From Pelotomaculum sp. PtaB.Bin104 (GTDB lineage: Bacteria; Bacillota; Desulfotomaculia; Desulfotomaculales; Pelotomaculaceae): a DNA stretch of 58,743 nucleotides. The stretch is taken from the NCBI GenBank assembly GCA_002067205.1, contig MVQL01000218.1:1-58743 (forward strand). The letters are read 5' to 3'. Made by a program: the position numbers and the translations under genes. The notes under the pieces were generated by a model that saw only the letters and a list, made by a program, of their open reading frames with translations, made no database searches and had not been told where the DNA came from. Below, in pieces: positions 51,369-58,743 of this stretch. Position 1 is the first letter of the stretch, and each line of letters starts with the position of its first letter.

Positions 51369-53108
51369 ATGAAGACCGTTCATTATTCCTATCAAGGCGA
51401 AAGCATGACTCTAAACAAACTTAATGAAGAACTGCTCAAAAACACGGTAGAGCTAATGAAGATCAATAAGTATTTGCTGTTTACCTTTATAACTGTAGTT
51501 GTTATTGGCAGCCTGGGCTGCCTTTTCTTTAATAATGCGCAGCCGGGCAACTTTGTAAGCTATGCGCCGGAAGAGAATTTCACTGCTTTCAGGGCGGAAA
51601 AGCTGCTGCTGCCGGATAGGCAGGAGCCTGTCTGCCTGGTGGCTGTCGGGGATATTATGCTCTCCCGGGGTGTAGCCGAGGAAATAAAAGAACAAGGGGA
51701 TCCCCACCATCCCTTTATAAAGATTGAAAAACATCTCAAAGATGGCGATGTCGTTTTCGGCAACCTGGAAAACCCGATCACCCCGGGCAGGGAGATCAAT
51801 ATCAGGGAGATGGTTTTGCGCGCCGACCCCGGTGTGGAAACAGCCCTGCAAAAGGCCGGTTTCACTGTCCTTTCCCTGGCCAACAACCACTTACCCGATT
51901 TCGGGCGCCGGGGTATACTGGACACCTTTCATTATTTAAATGAAGCGGGAATTGAGTATGCCGGGGCCGGCAAAACGGAAAACGAGGCCTTTGCCGCCAG
52001 GTATATCGAGGTGAAAGGTCTGAAGCTGGCCTTTCTTGCTTTTACCGACCCTGTCCTGGCGCCCGGGTCTTACCTGGCGGGAGCCGGGCATCCCGGAGTA
52101 GCTTGCCTGGATCGGGAAAAAGTGGAGGCAGCCGTGCGGGATGCCGGTGCAAAGGCCGATTTTGTGGTGGTGTCCATGCACGCCGGTACGGAATATGAGT
52201 CTGCGCCGGATCTGGCCCAAATCCGGTTTGCCCACCTGGCGATCGATGCGGGAGCGGACCTTGTTTTGGGGAGCCACCCCCACATGGTGCAAAAAGTTGA
52301 GGAATATAAAGGGAAATACATCTTTTACAGCCTGGGCAATTTTGTCTTTGACCAGAAGTGGTCCCGGGCCACGCGGGAGGGCTTGCTGGCCAAAATATAT
52401 ATTACCTCCAAAAGGGTGGAGAAGATTGAATGCCTGCCCGTTTTCATCAATGACCAGGACCAGCCGCAAGTTTTAGAAGGCGAAGGGGCCGCACGGGTTT
52501 TAAACACGCTGGATTTACAACTGGAGGAAGCGGCCATCCCCGTTTGGGATCAAGAAAGCCGGGTTTTCAGGGAAAGCAAAAGCTATACTTTTTATGCCCA
52601 AAAACCCTGTCCGGCAGCCAAACTGGTTAAAGAGCGGCGTTTTGACCTGGATCAGGACGGCAGATGCGAAGATTTTTGCTTGCGGGACGGCGTCTTAAAA
52701 GCCGCGGACGGCGCCCAATTAATCTGGCAGTCCCCGGATGACTGGTGGGTAGACGATTTCTTTTTGGGTGATTCCGACAACGACAGCATTCCCGAGCTAA
52801 ACCTACTGGTCTGGAAATCAGGCAGTTTTGGGCCCCACAAGCCGTTTTGGCTTACCGAGGATGACCTGAGCATCAAAAATCACCTTTTTATCTTTAAGCT
52901 TGTTGCAGGCGCCATCAAACCGGTATGGCAGTCCTCCAACCTGGATGTGCCTAATTATGAAGCGGGCCTCGCTGATCCGGACGGTGACGGCGCAAATGAG
53001 CTGGTTGTCGTGGAAGGCAGTTACGAAGACCCCGGGGTGCGGGAAGCGGCTATCTGGAGGTGGAACGGCTGGGGGTTCAGTAAGATTACTTACGGGGAAC
53101 CTCAATAA
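51369..53108 (+). CDS. CapA-family protein with C-terminal FG-GAP-like region
   Basis: 579 residues. One membrane anchor (about 34-56), then a CapA/PgsA-type metallophosphatase-like domain (about 88-340): 'LVAVGDIMLSRGVAEEI', 'FGNLENPIT', 'VLSLANNHLPDFGRRGILDT', 'VVSMHAGTEY' and 'VLGSHPHMVQ'. The C-terminal 160 residues carry calcium-binding repeat patterns ('DLDQDGRCEDF', 'DSDNDSIPEL', 'DPDGDGANEL'), unusual for plain CapA. It probably acts outside the membrane on polyglutamate or cell-wall material. An ATG 13 codons downstream is an alternative start. Confidence 0.85.
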   Translation: MKTVHYSYQGESMTLNKLNEELLKNTVELMKINKYLLFTFITVVVIGSLGCLFFNNAQPGNFVSYAPEENFTAFRAEKLLLPDRQEPVCLVAVGDIMLSRGVAEEIKEQGDPHHPFIKIEKHLKDGDVVFGNLENPITPGREINIREMVLRADPGVETALQKAGFTVLSLANNHLPDFGRRGILDTFHYLNEAGIEYAGAGKTENEAFAARYIEVKGLKLAFLAFTDPVLAPGSYLAGAGHPGVACLDREKVEAAVRDAGAKADFVVVSMHAGTEYESAPDLAQIRFAHLAIDAGADLVLGSHPHMVQKVEEYKGKYIFYSLGNFVFDQKWSRATREGLLAKIYITSKRVEKIECLPVFINDQDQPQVLEGEGAARVLNTLDLQLEEAAIPVWDQESRVFRESKSYTFYAQKPCPAAKLVKERRFDLDQDGRCEDFCLRDGVLKAADGAQLIWQSPDDWWVDDFFLGDSDNDSIPELNLLVWKSGSFGPHKPFWLTEDDLSIKNHLFIFKLVAGAIKPVWQSSNLDVPNYEAGLADPDGDGANELVVVEGSYEDPGVREAAIWRWNGWGFSKITYGEPQ

Positions 53109-53416
53109 TACTGCTGCAGCCTTGTGAGTAAATATATTTGGCAGTAAGCACTGTCGAACAAAAAATTATATGGTTTAGTTAATTGGATGGTAGACCACAG
53201 CGACCTTGGTTAAATTTACATATCCCCCCCATGTTCGGTTTTACCCGTCTGAATACCTTTGTGGTTATTCCCTGGTTACCAGAATCCTTCCATCCAAAAT
53301 ATCGGTAGCTTTAAAGATTAAGGGGGTGGATTTTATGATGATCATTAATTCGGGATGCTGCGTGGGTAATACTAAATGCTACCAACCAATGAACACGAAA
53401 AAGGAGATAGTAATTG

Positions 53417-54247
53417 GTGTCCGCGAAGATTGTACCCCGGGAAATATTGTGCAAGTCAGCTTTGAGCAAAACCGGGATCCCGGGTTATGAATATTGTATA
53501 AATCCTTATGTAGGCTGCGCCCATGCCTGCCTTTATTGTTACGCTTCCTTTATGTGCCGCTTTACCGGCCACCAGAAGCAGTGGGGCGAATTCCTGGATG
53601 TCAAAATAAACTTCCCCGCCGCCCTGGCCAAGCGATTGAGCGGCCGGACCCGACCGGAAGGAAAGGTTTTGCTGAGTACGGTAACCGATGCCTATCAGCC
53701 GGCAGAAGCCCTCTATAAAATCACTCGATCCAGCCTGGAGGTCCTAGCTGAATATCAACTTCTGGAAGTTCATATTCTGACCAAGTCAGCCCTGGTGCAG
53801 AGGGACTTGCCGGTTCTGCGCCGACTGCGGGCTTGTGAGGTTGGGTTTACCATCACTACTATGGATCGAAACATTGCCCGGGTGCTTGAGCCTGGTGCTT
53901 CTCCGCCGCACTTGCGCCTGGCCGCGGCCCGTCAATTAATGCAGGCCGGCATTCCTGTGTGGGTTTTTATCGCCCCGCTGCTGCCGGGATTATCGGATAC
54001 GGAAGAAGGCTTGACCAGTCTGCTGCAAACTCTCCACAAAACCGGCATCAGGGAAATTCTGATTGACTACCTTAATCCCTATCCCGCTGTCGTGCATCGC
54101 TTAAAAAGCGCCTACCGTCGGTATTTCCCTGGAGCCTTGCCAGAGCTGGAAGAATATCTTCACCATCCAGTAATTTACCAGGATAAAATTGAAGGCCGGC
54201 TTAACCAGGTCAGCGAGCTTGTCGGATGCCGGCCCTGTTTTGTATAA
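53417..54247 (+). CDS. Radical SAM protein of the spore photoproduct lyase (SPL) family
   Basis: 276 residues. The [4Fe-4S] motif C-x3-C-x2-C is in 'YVGCAHACLYCYASF' near residue 35, followed by 'KVLLSTVTDAYQPAEALYKITR' and 'LNPYPAVVHRLKSAYRR'. It resembles the short SPL-like radical SAM proteins (COG1533) found across Firmicutes, most of unknown substrate. AAGGAGAT lies eight bases before the GTG; the preceding TTG is an alternative. A 51-codon frame with AAGGGGGTGG upstream (53335-53490) overlaps the start. Confidence 0.85.
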   Translation: MSAKIVPREILCKSALSKTGIPGYEYCINPYVGCAHACLYCYASFMCRFTGHQKQWGEFLDVKINFPAALAKRLSGRTRPEGKVLLSTVTDAYQPAEALYKITRSSLEVLAEYQLLEVHILTKSALVQRDLPVLRRLRACEVGFTITTMDRNIARVLEPGASPPHLRLAAARQLMQAGIPVWVFIAPLLPGLSDTEEGLTSLLQTLHKTGIREILIDYLNPYPAVVHRLKSAYRRYFPGALPELEEYLHHPVIYQDKIEGRLNQVSELVGCRPCFV

Positions 54248-54329
54248 CTTGTCTGCAATAGTATGGTTGAGCGTGCAAATTATAAGAGCCGAGACTGCCT
54301 GTTATTTTATATTTGCAAAGACCGGAACA

Positions 54330-54521
54330 GTACCCGGAGCCGGGGAATCCATTGGAAATCGACGTTGGACGCGGTCAGTAAAAGAGAAGATCTTGTACAG
54401 CCGCGTTCGAACCACACAAGCTATTGTAAATGCCATCAAGCAGAAACGAGACATTCCCAAAGTATTAATTAACGCCTCGACAGACGGGCGGGCGGCAAGG
54501 TTGTTGCTTCACCATGACTGA
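54330..54521 (+). pseudogene. Fragment of a TIGR01777-type NAD-dependent epimerase
   Basis: The frame reads 'GAGESIGNRRWTRSVKEKIL', 'SRVRTTQAIVNAI' and 'PKVLINASTDG', matching the central part of TIGR01777 epimerase-like proteins (AGESI..RRWT...K..I..SRV.TT..LV.AI). The Rossmann head and the C-terminal half are missing. A decayed relic. Confidence 0.65.
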
Positions 54522-54636
54522 ATCAGTAGTCAACTGTTTTTTTAAAAAAAATTGAACTAAACAAAAATGCTCAATCGTCTAACAAATAGAAGAAAAAATT
54601 TGATCGTTCAAATTACAACCAACTGGGGGCAACAAA

Positions 54637-55188
54637 ATGCGAAGAGGGGTAAAAAAGAGGTTTTTATTGGTCTTCGTTATTAGCATTTTAGTGACTATCT
54701 ATGCTGCGCCAGTTTTGGCCTCATCTGAAGAGATCAGGATTACTGTAGATGACAGGGCCATTAACTTTAATGACCCTCCAGTCCTTAAGAATGGCAGGGT
54801 GCTTGTCTCTGGGAAAAACTTGTGCCCTGTTCTTGAAGCTCAATATCATTGGGAGCCTAATACTGATTGGGTGTCCGGAGACCAGGACAGCCATTGGGGG
54901 TAGCCAAGCCCACTACCGAGGTTGAGTAACCGGCCGACTACGTACCGCAACTGTCACCTGATGGGAAGAACCTGAGCTTTTTACGTTTAAGCCAATTCAA
55001 TGTTGGTTCGCTTTATTTCAAGGAGATGAACAGTAATCGGGAAATTGAAATTTTCCTGGATGCCATGGAAGAACTGGCCTTTCCTTCAGAAAACGCCGGG
55101 GGCAACGATCCCTTTTCCTAGAATGGCAGGTTCTGCGAAATACCACCGGTGCTTGTTGCCCGGCTGGTCCTGCAGGCCAAATTGTAGG
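54637..55188 (+). pseudogene. Decayed copper amine oxidase-like N-terminal domain protein
   Basis: From a good ATG a signal peptide ('KKRFLLVFVISILVTIYAAPVLA') and 'IRITVDDRAINFNDPPVLKNGRVLVSGKNL' are read, matching the repeat domain known as copper amine oxidase N-terminal (stalk) domain. The frame then stops at 54903. A second frame without start (54942-55122, 'LSPDGKNLSFLRLSQFNVGSL') and a third ending 55188 are likely its broken continuation. Confidence 0.55.
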
Positions 55189-55194
55189 GTGGTG

Positions 55195-55770
55195 TTGGAA
55201 TTTTTGAAGAAAATTGTTTTAACAATAGCCTTGTTGATATTTGCTGCAACGGCTTATGCCGGAGATATCCCAGAAGGTTTAATAACTAATGACAGTGCTA
55301 AAATTTTTACTGCAACTGTTACCGACATAAATAGCGAAGCTGTTACACTAAAGGTAATTCGTAAAATAAAAGGAGAGGTTACGGAGGATGAAATATTAAG
55401 CCTGCCGTATTTTGAATTCAACTGGAATACCAAGGCTAATACAGATGACAGTTGCGTAATTACTGCAATAGATGGCAAATCCTATTATAGCTTCAAAACA
55501 ACATCAACAGATCCTAAAGCCTTAAAGCTTTTATACCATCTCAGTATGGACGAACGCTTTGAACAATACATCAATGATGGCACTTACGAAAGGGCTGAGT
55601 ACAAAAGACTTGAGAATACTAATGCTGTCAGCGCTGATGCTGCCAATGAGCCAACAACAAATCCAAAAACGAATTATACTCAATATATAGTTTGTGGTAT
55701 TGCGGGGACGATAATCATTGCGCTACTTATTTTATTTAATCTTAGAAACATAAGCAGTAAAAAATGTTGA
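55195..55770 (+). CDS. Hypothetical exported membrane-anchored protein
   Basis: 191 residues from a TTG five bases after AGGG (GTG codons at 55189 and 55192 are alternatives). N-terminal signal peptide ('KKIVLTIALLIFAATAYAGD'), an extracellular domain with 'AKIFTATVTDINSEAVTLKVIRKIKGEV', and a C-terminal membrane helix ('YIVCGIAGTIIIALLILFNL') followed by a basic tail. The layout is that of a small surface protein anchored from its C terminus. I do not recognise the family. Confidence 0.55.
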   Translation: MEFLKKIVLTIALLIFAATAYAGDIPEGLITNDSAKIFTATVTDINSEAVTLKVIRKIKGEVTEDEILSLPYFEFNWNTKANTDDSCVITAIDGKSYYSFKTTSTDPKALKLLYHLSMDERFEQYINDGTYERAEYKRLENTNAVSADAANEPTTNPKTNYTQYIVCGIAGTIIIALLILFNLRNISSKKC

Positions 55771-55789
55771 TTCCTGCGGTCTTCCAGAG

Positions 55790-55978
55790 GTGTCAAGAAA
55801 GTGGTGGGGAGGTTATACTCGCAACAACGTTCTATTTCGAAAGGTCTTCGACCTTGACGACAATGAGATCGGGGATGAGTTCGTTTGCGCTAACCAGGCC
55901 ATTATGATGTATGAACCGATGCTGCCGGGACAAGTATCCACTGTAGGAAAACAAAGTATTAAGGTTCCGATTATCTAG
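55790..55978 (+). pseudogene. Unrecognised gene fragment
   Basis: 62 codons from a GTG without clear ribosome site: 'GGYTRNNVLFRKVFDLDDNEIGDEFVCANQAIMMYEP'. It reads like a genuine protein piece, probably the end of a larger gene, but I cannot name it. Confidence 0.3.
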
Positions 55979-56155
55979 AGGGCGGTATTCCGCATGTATA
56001 GGATCTATACTCCATCACTGGCACCTTCTTTAAACCAGGAGTTTTTTTGGCTTCAAATCCATTTTTCTACGGGCAGGGGTTGCAAGATTGGTGTGATTTT
56101 ATCGCATCTTCCAAAAGGAACGACCCCGTTCAATATTAACATTGAGGTTTAATTG

Positions 56156-56947
56156 ATGGAAAGGTATATGTACGAGCTAATAGCCTTAACTTTTATTATT
56201 CACACAATAGATACGCTTTCTTACTCAGTTAGATTGAGCTCGGTTAAGAGTGGGCAATTTGCTTTATCGACATCTCTTTTTAATGTTTTTGTCCTTATTT
56301 CCCGAACGGCAAATATGTTGCAGGGGCCGTTAATCGGCGCGTTAATCGGTACAAGTATTGCAATGGAGATAGATCCGGTTTATGACATACGCAAAGTGGT
56401 TTTTGCTTCAACGGGAGGTACGTTGGCAGGAATAGTCTTGATCCCGACATTTCTAAAGATTTTTCATTTTGCAGTCGCCAGACTGGAGACAACTGGTTCA
56501 GTGCCGCTACTTATTATTCAGGCCCTTAGCATAAATAATATAAAACTCATTGCAAAAAACAGTGTAATGCCTTCAAGGGAAACGTTTCAGAATATCCGTT
56601 ACCACGATATACCGAAAAGATTACTGGTTTTTAACACATTGCTGACAGCAGTGTACACTGTTGGGGTGTTGGCTGCTTTTTATTCCGCAACGTTAGTCGC
56701 ACCCGAGTATCAGCTGGCAGCTTCATCGTCATCAGGTATGATCAATGGGGTAGCTACCATTTTGCTGACCCTGGTTGTTGATCCAAGAGCCGCTATAATT
56801 ACTGATCAGGCATTTAGGGGAAACAGGCCGTACAGCGATGTAAAAACGCTGGTTGTTTTGTTAATAGGCGCTAAATTGTTGGGTACGTTATTAGGACAGG
56901 TTATTTTAATCCCTGCCGCGAACTTGATAGCTGGTTTTTATGAATAG
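56156..56947 (+). CDS. amj: Lipid II flippase, Amj family
   Basis: 263 residues with six or more membrane segments. 'HTIDTLSYSVRLSSVKSGQFALSTSLFNVFVLISRTANM' near the N terminus and 'TLVVDPRAAIITDQAFRG' near residue 212 fit Amj (alternate to MurJ), which flips lipid-linked peptidoglycan precursor across the membrane. GAGG lies eight bases before the ATG. It is intact amid decayed genes, so it is probably under selection. Confidence 0.85.
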   Translation: MERYMYELIALTFIIHTIDTLSYSVRLSSVKSGQFALSTSLFNVFVLISRTANMLQGPLIGALIGTSIAMEIDPVYDIRKVVFASTGGTLAGIVLIPTFLKIFHFAVARLETTGSVPLLIIQALSINNIKLIAKNSVMPSRETFQNIRYHDIPKRLLVFNTLLTAVYTVGVLAAFYSATLVAPEYQLAASSSSGMINGVATILLTLVVDPRAAIITDQAFRGNRPYSDVKTLVVLLIGAKLLGTLLGQVILIPAANLIAGFYE

Positions 56948-57064
56948 CTACGGAATCATATCACGTAAAAGCCTGGTTTCCGATAGCATTAAGGATGATC
57001 TAATTCATTTTGCTGTCGCTGAGCATAGTTAAGGAGAAAATTAGCAGAGTTCAAGAGGTATATT

Positions 57065-57569
57065 ATGCTTTCAACGCTTTTAAGAGTACTTGTGGCCGGA
57101 CGATTAAAGCCTTTTCGTTTAAATGCAAATGAAATTCCACGATTCGACCCGCACCTGGAAAAATTCGGACTTTACGCGCATATTCCTTTTTGCCGGCGGA
57201 TTTGTCCATTTTGTCCTTATAATAAGATGCTGTACCGGGAAGATAAGGCGGAGGAATACTGCAAAGCCCTTTTGGTTGAACTTAGGCGCTACAAGGAAAA
57301 ATTCAGCGCCGCCCGTATTGACTCGGTTTATTTTGGCGGCGGCACCCCCACCTCGGTAACACCCAGATTAGTTCAACTGATTGATGAAATCAGGGGCGGC
57401 GACGTTGCTTTTTTTCGGCCTGGCAACTTCAGAAGGTGATTCGATTAAGCTAACTAAAAAAGGGGCGTACCTTTTTCACCTCGTGGAAAAAGGTCATTCC
57501 TGGGATTACCTGTGCCGGGTCTGGGCCGGAAGCATGAAAGAATCCTGGCCCTCAGAAATCATTTTTTAA
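57065..57569 (+). pseudogene. Radical SAM HemN-like protein with internal deletion and frameshift
   Basis: The first part (to 57439) has 'GLYAHIPFCRRICPFCPYNK' with the C-x3-C-x2-C cluster motif and 'IDSVYFGGGTPT', as in HemN/HemW-type enzymes. The frame then breaks; the +1 frame continues with 'IKLTKKGAYLFHLVEKGHSWDYLCRVW', a C-terminal piece. About 250 residues of the barrel are missing. Confidence 0.7.
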
Positions 57570-57629
57570 TGCGTATGTTCAAAAAACTTTTTTACTTCGC
57601 CGGATGTGCGGTTACGCCGCTATGACTGA

Positions 57630-58469
57630 GGTATCCATAACGTATCGCCGGCTATATACCCTAGTCCGAGTTTCCATACCCGCGGCAGCGCCTCTGGCAG
57701 CCGCTTTGAAGTAAAACCTTATTTTGCGGCAACGGGCGCTTACGCATTAGAAAAGCAAGTCGGTAAAGAACGCTATCCCATCGGAAGTTTAAATATGAAT
57801 CATCTCCTTTTTTCAACGACGGTAAATTGGTCTTGGGAAAACGGCTCATACAATAACTACCTGTGCTTTTACCACCCTGACCAAGTCGCAAGCCTATCCG
57901 CCGGTCACACTGTGACGGCATCGCCCGACTGGAGCGCTTTGGAATCCTTGCCCGCTGGTACCGTTGCAGAACTAGCCTTTTCTTTCAAGCAAACTTATTC
58001 TATAGAACAGGTCATGAATATGCTTGCAGATTATGACTTGGATATCTTATGGTATGCCATAACTACAGGCCTGGAGGAGACTTCCATGCCCCCGTTGAGC
58101 GTGTCTGACGGGATCTGGGGTTTCAAGGACTTATCTGATAACATGCTGAGTGGAAATTCTACCATTAAAACCGATGACAGTTCCGTGCGCGAGGAGTATT
58201 TTTTAGACTCCATGCGATTTATCGCTGAAAATGAAAGTCTGGCCAAAAAAATTTACCGGGGGAATCCTAATAATTTGCGTTTAGCGGAGCGGCGACAGTA
58301 TCTGGAGGAAAACGGCGTGCAAGTTTACGGCGTTGTTGTGACAGGGCCCTCTAAGGAGCTGCTAAAATTGCGTGAATTAGGCTCCATTCATTGCCCGACC
58401 CTAGGTGAAGTCAGTCTGTGGAATTGGTTTAATAGTTTTAGCCGCAGCTTCAGCGAACAATTATACTAA
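57630..58469 (+). pseudogene. Anti-sigma factor C-terminal-domain protein, N-terminally truncated
   Basis: The frame is open from after a TGA near 57625 but the first ATG is at 57795. It encodes 'RFEVKPYFAATGAYALEKQVGKERYPIG' and then the sigma-regulator C-terminal domain with 'AELAFSFKQTYSIEQVMNMLADYDLDILWYAI'. In such proteins an N-terminal sigma-binding part and a membrane helix come first; here both are absent. A shorter protein from 57795 could still be made, but there is no ribosome site. Confidence 0.6.
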
Positions 58470-58525
58470 ACAGCGGGGGTTATCCCCTGGTGGCGCGGTG
58501 GTAATGACGTATCAATAATAACTAT

Positions 58526-58743
58526 ATGTTCTACACAGGCGGTTCAAGTGTGGAAAATTTAAAGCAGTGGCAGGGCGGCGACGTCGTGGTGTTCGGCCAG
58601 CCCTTCGACCACGTGGGAGTGGTTTCGGACAAGAGGCGAGCTGACGGTGTCCCCTTGCTGATTACCATGGGCTTCCCCTTTGAAATACCACTTTCGTTGC
58701 CTCTAAGACAAACTGATTATCACCTTGGGAATACGACAGTATT
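58526..58743 (+). CDS. DUF1287-like protein, partial (runs off the window)
   Basis: The frame is open to the window end: 'LKQWQGGDVVVFGQPFDHVGVVSDKRRADGVPLLITMGFPFE' fits the C-terminal half of DUF1287 proteins (G-D-V-V-V-F...H-x-G-V-V-S-D). The N-terminal half is missing and no ribosome site precedes the ATG, so it is probably another truncated gene. Confidence 0.55.
   Translation, partial: MFYTGGSSVENLKQWQGGDVVVFGQPFDHVGVVSDKRRADGVPLLITMGFPFEIPLSLPLRQTDYHLGNTTV

Noticed and set aside
53335..53490. 51-codon cysteine-containing frame overlapping the radical SAM start
   Set aside because: It has a good ribosome site, but overlaps the radical SAM gene by about 75 bases in another frame and resembles nothing known; possibly a leader peptide.

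Overview
The window looks like chromosomal DNA of a strictly anaerobic, Gram-positive (Firmicutes) bacterium, most likely of the Desulfotomaculum/Pelotomaculum (Peptococcaceae) type. Reasons: a selenocysteine elongation factor (SelB), two double-cubane-cluster anaerobic reductases with an activase, a DsrC sulfur carrier next to a NifS-type desulfurase, an Amj-type lipid II flippase, BlaI, a remnant that looks like Ku, DUF3160 and CapA lipoprotein/surface proteins, strong AGGAGG ribosome sites and frequent TTG/GTG starts. Nothing was searched; all family names are from reading the sequence.

Layout. 1-9.9 kb: accessory and decaying DNA: a TetR regulator with a palindromic operator, remnants of DUF3795, hydrolase and Ku-like genes, DUF5661, a thioesterase, an SDR enzyme, a complete insertion sequence (4126-6254, 18-bp inverted ends, 5-bp target duplication), a BlaI repressor with a truncated BlaR1, and a large DUF3160 lipoprotein. 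9.9-22.5 kb: an AT-richer integrated element with a TndX/TnpX-like large serine recombinase, TnpW, an orphan HK97-fold capsid protein, a P4-type primase/helicase, and a type III restriction-modification operon (XRE-mod-res-DUF3883).

22.5-31 kb, minus strand: the most interesting block. It matches the selenocysteine-assisted organometal (SAO) gene set: SaoD, SaoA, SaoP, SaoB, an extra substrate-binding lipoprotein, SaoC ending in Cys-Cys-COOH, SaoE permease and SaoT, preceded by a double-cubane reductase and its activase. The permease gene contains an in-frame UGA (codon 218) in otherwise intact, translationally coupled sequence; SelB is encoded 18 kb away. This is a candidate selenoprotein permease.

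31-36 kb: Mop and metallo-hydrolase remnants, NifS + DsrC, a metallo-beta-lactamase-fold hydrolase, and a second double-cubane reductase. 36.4-42.7 kb: a six-gene plus-strand cluster: two ADP-ribosylglycohydrolase paralogues (the second lacks key metal ligands), a single-domain sugar ABC ATPase, a permease, a PfkB kinase and a ribose-type binding protein; it is bracketed by about 110-bp imperfect direct repeats. It is probably a salvage route for a ribosylated compound. 42.9-45.2 kb: selB and a NifU-like scaffold on the minus strand. 45.8-51.1 kb: a second ABC importer built around a DUF3798 lipoprotein, a two-domain ATPase and two permeases. 51.3-58.7 kb: a CapA/FG-GAP protein and an SPL-like radical SAM protein, then a graveyard of truncated genes around an intact Amj flippase.
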